From Hemicentrotus pulcherrimus (taxonomy: Eukaryota > Echinodermata > Echinoidea > Camarodonta > Strongylocentrotidae), in assembly GCA_003118195.1 (NCBI GenBank), contig BEXV01000271.1, forward strand, positions 164,434 through 193,064: a stretch of DNA of 28,631 bases. The letters run 5' to 3'. Below the pieces are notes generated by a model. The model was not told the origin of the DNA. It made no database searches and worked only from the letters and a program-made list of their open reading frames with translations. Each line of letters opens with the position of its first letter. The first letter of the stretch is position 1. Positions 19,926 to 28,631 of the stretch are shown here, in pieces. The position numbers and the translations under genes are program-made.

Positions 19926-20152
19926 GAGGTTTAAATTTGACCCATGGTTTAAACCCTCATTTACATAACACATGGTTTAAAATTAGTGCAAAATAAGCGC
20001 AAAATAAGCACAAAATAAGCGCGATACAAGTCAGAGGTCTAATGTAAGACGCCCGCAAGGCAAGGTATGTTTAATTTGTGCTTATCTTAAACCATGGGTT
20101 ATGTACAATACATGTAAATGAGGGTTTAAACCATGGGTTAAATTAAAACCTC
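19926..20152. mobile_element. Foldback MITE with CCATGG-TTTAAAC arms
   Basis: The left arm GAGGTTTAAATTTGACCCATGGTTTAAACCCTCATTTACATAACACATGGTTTAA (19926-19980) is mirrored by the right arm 20087-20152. That arm carries TTAAACCATGGGTTATGTA, then AAATGAGGGTTTAAACCATGGGTTAAATT, and ends in AAACCTC. The arms hold a duplicated ATGGTTTAA word each. The centre (19988-20022) has three tandem AAAATAAGCGC/AC units. There is no coding capacity. Structure is clear; superfamily and exact insertion boundaries are not. Confidence 0.65.
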
Positions 20153-20261
20153 CAACACATAATGACTATGAAATTTATTAAAAATGTGTGACTCTGGGTG
20201 GATTCATCTTTGTAGAAAATCTGTAATAATATACTCTCCAAAATATATTTTGAGTAGCCCG

Positions 20262-20290
20262 CCCCCCCCCCCCCCCCCCCCNCCCCCCCC
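20262..20290. repeat. Poly-C run with an unresolved base
   Basis: Twenty C, one N, eight C. The N marks an assembly uncertainty. Confidence 0.9.
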
Positions 20291-21759
20291 ATGATGCATG
20301 CACTTAGGAGATAAACATGAATTAGTGATATTGTTGTACATGCACAGTACATGAAAACTGTGAGAGATATCTGTCACTAAGTCAAAATTCACCGACCAAC
20401 TTTCAAATTTGATTTGCATTGCTGTAATGATCTCCTAATACGTTTATTTCAGACATTCTTAAAATTAATCATTTCAAACTTTTGCCATTCTGTTTCTCTC
20501 ATTTCTCTGTTTTAATGTAATTAAAATTACATGTACTGGTATTACAAAGGTTGGATTGTCCTTTAGGAATGCTAACACAAGCATGCAGTAAAATGTAGAT
20601 ATACAATGTACAATGTACATGTACATGTACTCTTATAACCAGCACAAAAGGAAATTCTTCAAACATTCCATTAATTTCTTGGAAAAGATCATATGTACTT
20701 GAACAACTTTTATGGTGCATGTACATGTATAATATGTGAAAGGACCCCCCATTTGATATTCATGTAGATCAGTTGATCTCTGAACTTTTTTTGAGTACTG
20801 ATATCCTGCTTCCGTTTCCTCAGCAGAAATAGGAATTCACACATTTCAGCTTGCAAGCAATTCTATGTAACTGTCACTTGTTGAGCTTGAGGAAGTCTGA
20901 TGTTAAAAAGTCAAGTTGTGTCAAAAATTGAGCATGCATGTGTACTGAGATGAACTTGCACTGTTCAATGAAAATTGTCTAGAAACAATGTATATGTAGA
21001 CTTGCATTGATTCATTGCAAGTTTGCATAAAATCTAATAATTTACATTATTCAAAATGTGGTACTTTGGGTTCTTTGTTGTTGTAAAAACATCTCAATAA
21101 CATCGCCTTTTAATAAATGGAAACAAAGATTAAGGAAGATCGATATAAAATACCTGTTTATTTCTTAGTAATTCTCCATGGGTTGGGACCGTTGGGTAAA
21201 TTTAAAATGCTCATTATTACTTTTTTTTCGAAACAGGAATGTCCTGTAGAAAGACTGATTACAAAAAGCTGTATTGATTTGGATTCACTGAATAAGCGTT
21301 TCAATTTTTGTCGTAAACGAATAATAATAATTATTTAATGATTATTACACTGCTTTATTGGAGGGGGGGGGGGAGTGAATGCTGCATCTTTTTTATCAAT
21401 TCATATCATTATCATCTTGATACACATTAATGAAGGTAACATCTCACATTTACAATGAGCTTATATGCACATGTACATGTACATGTACATTACATGTAGA
21501 TATGCCTCGTAATTTATTCTCTACTTTCATGATAAGTAGGCCTATTTATATACCACCAAGGCCATGTTTACAAGGGAAAAATCTCAAAGTAAAAATGGAG
21601 GGGGAGGGGGAATTGCAGTCATTGTGTTCTCTTTTGTGAGCAAAATGATTGATAATCATACATGTATATTACTCTGCTGACATATCTCGCTGCACCTGTA
21701 TAAACTAAACATGCAGAAGGAAATATGTATATTTTTTTTGTGATCCTTTGATCACATTT
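20291..21759. other. Intron sequence rich in ACATGTACATGT runs
   Basis: No gene was supported. ACATGT-type alternating palindromic runs occur at about 20608-20630, 20715-20730 and 21469-21500. A G-run lies at 21363-21373, and AATAATAATAATTATT near 21320-21336. Confidence 0.4.
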
Positions 21760-22200
21760 TTCGAAGGGTTCCGTCCGATAAACAGGTGCCCCTTTTGGCT
21801 CCTGGGACCCGGCTGGGGTCGTCAAGGCGCCCAGGTGGGTGCCATGCGGTGCACTGAACTACATGTTTGTATGTGTCCTCTTACATTGGCGCCTCATGTA
21901 TTTAAAGCTGCGTTGTCCATTGAGAATTGACAGAAGAAAATTGTGAGGGACTGTCTAGGCACCGTCTGGAGCCTGCACAGGACTTGTAAGGTGGCCACAG
22001 GCCCTTTACAGGCTTTCTACGCCCTAACAGTCAGATGAAAAAGCCTGGAGAATTGGGAGCACCCAACTCAGCCTGTATGGCTGGTGAAAAATGTCCCAGC
22101 ACCCGTAGGAACTGTACAGGAGCCGGCTAGGCACCGTGCAAAAATTTCCAAAATATCTGATTTTACTTGCCGTACGGGCCCCGGAGTGTATGTGAAAGCC
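21760..22200. other. G+C-rich block, possible unclassified repeat
   Basis: This block is markedly richer in G+C than its flanks. An 11-mer CTAGGCACCGT recurs at 21955-21965 and 22127-22137, and GAGCC/CAGGA words recur around both. It has no long coherent frame and no recognised domain. It may be an unclassified interspersed repeat or a regulatory island; the sequence alone does not decide. Confidence 0.3.
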
Positions 22201-24282
22201 CCATTAATGGGAAACGTTTTTGTGATGAGCATTCTTTCACGGTTCGGTCTTGTATGAAATATTTTCCCAGTATATGACATTTACTTGTTCTTGGGACATT
22301 TCAATTTTGAAGTAAATAAAATGTGTGATTCCAAATGAATTAATTAGTATCGGTAGTCTAAAGTTTCCTGGTGCCCATTCCAAATCAAGTTTGGTCTTGA
22401 TAGACAGCTGATATTTCATTGTTGTGAGGATGGGGGGAGGGGGTGGTTATGTGGTTGGGTTCCGCGTACATTGAAAATAACCACTTCAAGATTCAAACCT
22501 GTCTTTAATTCCTTCAAAATGATTACAAGATCTGGACCAAATATCAAAAACACTTTGCTCAACATCACCGTTTCCATTGATATGAAGCAGTGATGGAAAA
22601 CATGTGTATTCACACTGCTCACCTTCCACTTCAACTCTACGGTTGGTTGATTAATGTGTATGTGGATGGGTAATGTGTATCTGGGTAGCAAATTACTACT
22701 TACTATAATTGTGTAGTTCATTTGGTCTTTTCAAGGTTGCATTTCAGGGCCTATTGGAAACAATGATTACTCAATTACCAGGCATCAGATGAGAGTAATG
22801 AGCTGGAATGGCTGTGTTGTTGGCGTTGTCATGGCAGATATCATTGATGATGTATCTTACATCGTTGGCTGTCGGCATAAGAAGGCCGTTAGAGGCATGT
22901 ATTGTCAATGGCAGTACTAACAGCCTTGTTGTGGGCAGCCGCTAACATGCTAGTTGTACTGTAACAGATTTCAAGGTTCCGAGCAGGGATGTGTCACATT
23001 TATAGATCTATGTCATTAATTGATAACTGGTTTTTGCGTTTTAGTAGAATTGGCCGGTAGGACGATTGTTGATTTCATTTTTCACATTTGAAAAGAGTAT
23101 TTGGGAGAAATAATTGATTGAATTTAATGATACTAATTACCAATTAACCATGAATCAGATTCATGGTTAATTGGGTAATTGGTTTATAGGTATCATTACA
23201 TGTGATATTCATATAAATAGACCTGTATATATAGGTATTTGACAGTTGTGGAATCTCTCTGTGTGTATATTGGAAAGAGTGTACATATATGGAATGCTCT
23301 AAAGATTCAACACAATCAAAGGATATTTTTATGGCAAAGTATCTCTTAAATAATTTGTATGCAACTAAGTATATTCAGTAGGCGTAATTTCTCCTAAAGT
23401 AACTGTATTCATAAATTTGAAATTGATGCAGTAGTTATATATTGTGAATATTAGTACCATGAGTACAATATATTACCTCTTTATTATACTTCTCATATAA
23501 GCTTTCATGTTCTAATATTTGTTTTCTAGTACCGGCATAATGTTTTCTCTGAATGTATCTTTGGTGCTTCTGTATTTCCTAGGCTGCTGGGATACAGACT
23601 CATTTCATTTTTTCTTCTTAATGTTTACATTATCTTTCCATAATTGGTGTCTTGTATAAATATAATGTATCTCTGCCTCCATTCAATGATGTTGTGTATA
23701 CTCTCAAATATCTCTATTCAATTGTCATTTTACAATACCATCTTTCTCAAATAATATATCATACTTTAATCTACATGTTGTTTTGTGAGCACACCCACAC
23801 TGTACAGATACAGATGCAGTGAAAATGTCATGAGCATCTACATGTATGTGAAGAGTTGAATGTCAGAGTGTGTCTAAGGAATTGAGATGACATCCTGAAA
23901 AGTAAGAAATGTATGAGAAGAGAATTGCCTGGAGCTCTTTTGAAAATGAATTTATACATGTATTATAGGCACGAAGTCTGCTTTATATTTAAAAAGTATG
24001 ATAGTTTTAAATCTTATGTTTTGTTTGTTTTGAAGCTGCATTTTGTTATGGAGGTACGTGGGATGATTTTGCTCCAAACGGTAAATTAGACGCTGGGGTA
24101 AACTGATCCACCAATTATATCAATATGATATATGTTTTGTATGGTATCTGATCAGATTTGAGGGTACAAGATTATATTTTACAATATGGTAGTAACAGAT
24201 TCATATATGTTGCTATACACACCCTTCTCCTTGATAACATACGCACACCCATCCTCTTACACATGGCACCCACCCCCATCAT
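22201..24282. other. Intron sequence with one cruciform-type palindrome
   Basis: Mostly AT-rich and unassigned. It includes the 74-bp palindrome at 23125-23198 (listed) and several short frames without recognised domains. Confidence 0.4.
23125..23198. repeat. 74-bp near-perfect palindrome
   Basis: CATGAATC-A-GATTCATG forms the centre, and the arms extend through AATTACCAATTAAC / GTTAATTGGGTAATT and TAATGATAC / GTATCATTA with a few unpaired bases on the right. The single-base spacer makes it a cruciform-type palindrome rather than a miRNA-like hairpin. It may be the remnant of a tiny foldback element. Confidence 0.75.
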
Positions 24283-24335
24283 GCACACACACACACACAC
24301 CCTCACATCATCTACACACACACACACACACACAC
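24283..24335. repeat. CA microsatellite, two blocks
   Basis: (CA)n at 24283-24300 and 24312-24335, separated by CTCACATCATCT. Flanking sequence is also rich in CACA words, which produces His/Thr-rich spurious frames. Confidence 0.92.
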
Positions 24336-25547
24336 GCTACGCTACACAGAGGCATACATAGGGGCCGTCGTACACATGCCGCCTCTATTATACACATGTG
24401 CACTCACACACAAAATAATCGTGCACATGAAAATCGACTGCCGCCGCCGACGGACCGCATGCATAATAAGCTAGCATGTTGGTTTAGGCTATAGACAGAG
24501 CATAACACAGGCCAGCAAGCGAGCAATTCACGGAATGCGTTCATCTAATAACTAGCCATCCTCCTTGATCTATCCCCCTCCTGTATAGTCTACTGTCACA
24601 TGTCAAGATGGCCACTTTACATGTGTTCACCTGCTTTACATTGGCTCTAATCATTACTTATTTACACTTCAAATCCAATATGCTATTTCAATCCAGACAG
24701 CTACGTGTCCAAGGAGCTCTTCAAGTTATTCGCTGAACATGTAACTTGCAATTAAGTCATGCTCTGTGGTTGCTAGCTATGCTCTTCTCAGGGATATTCA
24801 ATATTCAGTATTTTCTTTGAAAATTGATATTCAATCCCATATGCATGATCTATAGGACTCATAGTTTTATTAATCATCCAAATGACCATGTTATCTGTTT
24901 GATCCACATACGCAAACAAATGTCCTTGATACATTTTCTAGCTCGTCCCTTCGTAATCATATACCGCACGTGGGTAGCTTGATGTAGGCCCTATTTACAG
25001 CTTTTGTATAATATAGAGTAAAAAAGCTCATGAGGTGGCTCTACAGATTTAATTAGAGAACATTTCTTTTAAATCCTCTATTACAACGATGTCACAAACT
25101 CATTACTGATGATTACATTGATATCAAGTTAGGTGTACAATGCTCAGCAAATTTTCTGAAATCATTCAGTCTACCATATCAAATTCTTTATTTACCAACA
25201 ATATTTTGTTTGGAATATTTGGATTTCTTGTAAGTAGACTTAAGATATAAACTTCAACTATTTCTTCTGAGAAAAAAGATAATAATAGTATGGAAATGAT
25301 AAAAAATAGTTGAATCTTGTATGGCGCTCATTTCTGTAAATCTGACACTCCTGGCAATCGACAATAATAACAGGCTTTAGCATGGTTGCTCTGAAGGCGC
25401 TGAAGCAATTTAAGGAATTAATTCCTAAAAGGTATCCATTTACATCACCTGGGTTGGGTGTGGCAAATTTAGATAAAGTCTTGCCAAACAGAACCTTGTA
25501 CCCTATAGTTGACAGTCAGGTGACTTGTCCACTAGACAACAACAACA
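24336..25547. other. Intron sequence without recognisable features
   Basis: It begins with a CpG-containing patch (CCGCCGCCGACGGACCGCATG around 24440-24460) and continues as AT-rich sequence. No exon, transposon end or RNA gene was supported. Confidence 0.4.
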
Positions 25548-25641
25548 AGAGCAAGAGAAAGATAGAGACAGAGATAGAGAAAGAGAGAAAGATGGACAGA
25601 AACAGAAAGACAGACAGAGAGAAGGTGGAAAAGGAAAATAG

Positions 25642-25672
<31 letters not shown>

Positions 25673-26009
25673 GAGAGAGAAAAGAGCAATTGAGGCACAG
25701 AGAAATAGAGGTCCAGACAGACAAAGAGAGATGGAGAGAGGCAGAGCCAGAGAGAGCAGAAAGAGAGAGGAAAGAGAGGGAGAAGGAAGAAGGGAGGAGG
25801 GAAGAGAAAGGGGAAGGTGAGAGGGAGGAGAAAGAGAAAGAGAGATGGAGAGAGGCAGAGCCAGAGAGAGCAGAAAGAGAGAGGAAAGAGAGGGAGAAGG
25901 AAGAAGGGAGGAGGGAAGAGAAAGGGGAAGGTGAGAGGGAGGAGAAAGAGAAAGAGAGATGGAGAGAGGCAAGAGGGGGAAGATGGAGTGGGGGAGGGAA
26001 GGGGGGGGG
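25548..26009. repeat. Polypurine (GA) tract with 114-bp tandem repeat
   Basis: The + strand is almost purely purine for about 460 bp. Inside it a 114-bp unit beginning ATGGAGAGAGGCAGAGCC starts at 25731 and 25845, and a partial third copy starts at 25959. Because 114 is a multiple of three, long frames stay open on both strands (Glu/Arg/Lys-rich on +, Ser/Leu/Phe/Pro-rich on -). These are consequences of composition, not genes. The tract ends in a G-run near 26000-26009. Confidence 0.9.
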
Positions 26010-26230
26010 GTTGATAGTGGGATAAAAACAGACACGAGGACGAAGATTGATAGACTGTGGAGAGCATTAATGTGGTGTCTGGGAAGAGATACAACTAGCG
26101 TGTTGAGATGTGGAATGGGGGAGAATTGATGATGGTGGCAACGGCAGAGGCGGCGGAGGAGTGAGAGGAGTAAAAGAAGCTGTCCCTGGGCCTGTCATGT
26201 GGAGTGCATCTAAATACCAAGGGTGACATC

Positions 26231-26247
26231 AGGGTCAATGAATCCAT
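26231..26247 (+). repeat. 17-mer repeated 508 bp downstream, copy 1
   Basis: AGGGTCAATGAATCCAT here and at 26739-26755. Around both copies GTGACA precedes and a GAAAACCTC/GAAGACCTC followed by CCC follows, so the similarity extends over about 40 bp. This could be a diverged repeat or a duplicated regulatory block. Confidence 0.5.
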
Positions 26248-26738
26248 AAAGAAGACCTCACCCTCATCACCATCTTTCCATTATGTGCTTCATGATTTGT
26301 TAGGAGATATCAAGTATTAAACATCTATTAACCCTCAATATATGTTGGCTTGCATTAGAAGCAGAAGAGAATAAATTACTTGTATGACCTGTCTTCTCAA
26401 TGGAAAAAACATGGGGAAATTTTCATATTTCTTTAAATTCTTAATCTAAAATCTGTTCCATGTTTGACACCTCACTTAATGACCACATTGCCAATCAATC
26501 TAGAAGATTTCCCATGTCACTAGTGATCTGCACTGTCAAAAATTCAACATTTGTTTATCCTTTGTCCAATTTTTCCTCAAATATCACCTGAAACACTTCC
26601 TTGATTTTCTTTTACTTGTAGCACCGAAGCTAATGCTATATTTCTACAAAGGGTGAATCCCCTTTGAACATGTATTGAATACCAATCATTACACTGTGTA
26701 CATACTGTACACATTCCCAAGGGAGTGGAGGTGACAGG

Positions 26739-26755
26739 AGGGTCAATGAATCCAT
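26739..26755 (+). repeat. 17-mer repeat, copy 2
   Basis: Exact match to 26231-26247, in the same orientation, with diverged but related flanks. Confidence 0.5.
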
Positions 26756-28631
26756 TGAAAACCTCTCCCACATTACATTGTTTGTCATCTTCTTCATTAT
26801 TGTCAGGATAAATATCATTTGATTACCAAATAATACAGTGGGAACACACTTTACAATAAATGCAGTATACATGTACATATACATATACATGTACTCCCAT
26901 GCATGCACTGACGCAAGAGGCTCTAGTTAATAAACTCTAGTTACTATCACTAAATATGGTAGGAATATATCGGATGTTAGTCATAAGGTGTGAACTTTTC
27001 TGTTCACATGATGTGCACTGGACTGTTTAGTGTTACAGATTCCCTTTATGATGGATTGTTGCCATCAATGAAGACTTCATCTACATGTACAACACTACAT
27101 TGCAATGTTTTGATTTCATAGAAATGATGCCCATCTGATTACTGTTCATTTCTTATGGACACACTTTGCTAAGAATATAGTATGAAGACATTCTCCCACC
27201 CACACAAATAGGAATATTACTTTCATTGAACAACTCAACTAATTTTAGAGATAGAATGCTATGCTATCATGCTACATGTATTTCTGGTGTTTGAATGCCT
27301 GTAGAAAAGTCCATCCAGTGGCCAAGCCATTGTGTAGATTGTGTTTGCTATCTTCAGCTGATGTAGAGATGTTAATTTGAAAACTAGCGCACAGTGATGT
27401 CAAAGGTCATGAAATTAATTGTCATTGCATCTTTATGGACTCAAGTAATTACAATCCATTTAATTGGCATTTCAGTATTTTCTTGAACTACTACAATGCC
27501 CCTTTGGGGAAAGATAGATCCTTCTTTCTGTAATTGTTTATTGTCACAAGCCTTCAACATATCTTGACTCGACTTTGCACAATTACCTGTACATAATGTA
27601 ATATACTGTTTGGATTCTGTTGAGATCCAGAATGGCTTGAACACTAGTGTTAAAAGATGAATAAAAGGCTATAGCCATCGTGGCTCTTGGCATTACTTGC
27701 ATTTCAAGCTGCATTCTGTATTCTAAGGTTCTATCATAACCTTCAGAGTAGCTGCGAAGGTGGGCGATGTAATGAACGTGGTATGATGAAGGTGAATAGT
27801 TCCCTTTAATGTGAGATTCTTCTAACTAGTTCTTACTCTTCCTTTGTATTGTCTCCCACTCACTCAATCAACCACCATCTTCTTAGAGTGATGCACATGC
27901 AGGCAGCTCAGAGGCACAAGGCTGACTACCGGTAGCTCCCAAGCCGTACATACATGTACAGTACATGCAGGCTGAGGCAGGCAGGCAGGCACGCTGATAG
28001 GCAAACTTGCCGGCTGGCTAATGAAAAGTGGTGAATGTATATCGGGTTTCACAGCAAGGCAGTGGTAATTGGCTAAATGGGGCGGTGTTGATGCGACCTG
28101 GCTTAGGCCATCTCGTCCCCTACCTGTTACATGAATTAGATTTATTACTGTGGCGCCTAATGTGCTTTTAGCCACAGCTGATGGCAGAAGAAAGAGGGCC
28201 GTGCACATATTTCATCACGTCTCTTTGTGTAATGTTGTGATCTGTTCACATTGCAATTCCGTTGACCTGATATCGTGTCATTAGATAAATGAATAAATTG
28301 CATTTTAGTTTGATTTGGTTTATGACATGCATCCGCCTTGGATAATTTTGTAACCTGAGAGAATTTGTTATTAATCAAAATTGATATGGATAGCACTTAC
28401 ATGTATTTATATTATTGTTATTTTATTGAGTGTCTTTTACAAGTGAAGTATATAGCTCAAAGCACGCTCTCTATCAAATGAGCCATGCTTGAAACATCAG
28501 TGCAAAAGATAATGATAAGGTGATTTCATTCCTGTGTGAATCATTTATATTTCAGAAGTGATTAACGTTTTCAGACGTGATTAATTGGTCACTTTAATTT
28601 CCACCACATACAGTTCCTGGGGGGGGGGGGG

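Larger units (their letters stand above)
3214..28631 (+). other. First intron of the PKC gene (3' end not in window)
   Basis: The intron begins with a consensus donor, G|GTAAGG, directly after codon 124. Translation past it gives unrelated residues and then a stop at 3286. The next PKC exon should resume with an 'IDLEPEG'-like segment; I find none on the + strand to the window end. If this reading is right, the intron exceeds 25 kb, in keeping with the large first intron of vertebrate PKC epsilon genes. No nested host gene is convincing on either strand, and most recognisable content is mobile-element debris. A short unrecognised gene inside it cannot be excluded. Confidence 0.8.
26010..28631. 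other. Intron sequence to window end
   Basis: AT-rich with no recognised gene or transposon end. A 17-mer AGGGTCAATGAATCCAT occurs at 26231-26247 and again at 26739-26755. A (GGCA)n patch lies near 27974-27992. The window closes in a G-run (about 28619-28631), a likely contig edge. Confidence 0.4.

Noticed and set aside
22068..22721. Minus-strand frames of 60-101 codons
   Set aside because: No recognised domain, overlapping each other in different frames, no splice-site logic.
23125..23198. miRNA precursor
   Set aside because: The two arms are separated by a single base, leaving no loop for processing; a cruciform-type palindrome fits better.
24158..24494. His/Thr-rich frames
   Set aside because: Translation of the CA microsatellite and CACA-rich flank.
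25516..26094. 192-codon and 167-codon minus-strand frames and a 111-codon + frame
   Set aside because: Pure products of the GA-rich tandem repeat, open because the unit is 114 bp; Ser/Leu/Phe- or Glu/Arg-only composition.
26850..26895. Telomere- or centromere-like satellite
   Set aside because: Only a short TACATG/TATACA alternating run; no extended tandem array.
1..28631. tRNA, rRNA, CRISPR array, bacterial operon or integrated virus
   Set aside because: No tRNA A/B-box pair with cloverleaf, no rRNA segments, no regularly spaced identical direct repeats with unique spacers, no bacterial gene density and no viral structural or polymerase motifs beyond LINE-type RT fragments.

Overview
This is an animal nuclear genome window, AT-rich and almost entirely non-coding. 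I recognise one host gene: the first coding exon of a novel-type protein kinase C (epsilon/eta-like) on the + strand. The exon encodes an N-terminal C2 domain and ends at a consensus splice donor. The repeat content (TTAA-flanked foldback MITEs, hAT elements, a repeat carrying 'GCCTCC...GGTTGTCCGTCC...AAGGTCAAAGGTCA', and frequent ACATGTACATGT runs) recalls what I know of marine deuterostome genomes, most likely an echinoderm such as a sea urchin. A hemichordate, a cephalochordate or even a mollusc is not excluded from this sequence alone.

Layout. Positions 1-2340 lie upstream of the gene and hold a decayed non-LTR retrotransposon 3' half (about 250-1010) followed by unassigned sequence. Positions 2341-2841 are the probable promoter/5'UTR, richer in CpG than its surroundings. 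Positions 2842-3213 are PKC coding exon 1 (124 codons, phase 0). From 3214 to the window end I read a first intron of at least 25 kb, with no further convincing exon on either strand.

The intron is a graveyard of non-autonomous transposons. There is a hAT-Charlie-like element (4716-5380). Three T2/Kolobok-like MITEs have TTAA at both ends (5968-6391, 9650-10073, 16134-16646). Two copies of a short element carry an embedded reverse-transcriptase fragment (7485-7970 and 13833-14291). A ~145-bp-period repeat bears DR1 nuclear-receptor sites (14568-15206). A second hAT-like element has a perfect 8-bp target duplication (15821-17003) and contains one of the T2-like MITEs nested inside it. Two further foldback elements (17369-17585, 19926-20152) and a LINE 3' tail (12295-12487) complete the set. 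Microsatellites and a ~460-bp polypurine tract with a 114-bp tandem duplication (25548-26009) lie toward the 3' part.

I see no operon-like, CRISPR, rRNA or tRNA feature and no new multi-gene system. The most interesting material is the structure of the mobile elements, a few inverted repeats able to form long RNA hairpins in the intron, and nuclear-receptor-type palindromes or direct repeats that could act as intronic regulatory sites. All calls come from reading by eye; no alignment or database search was run.
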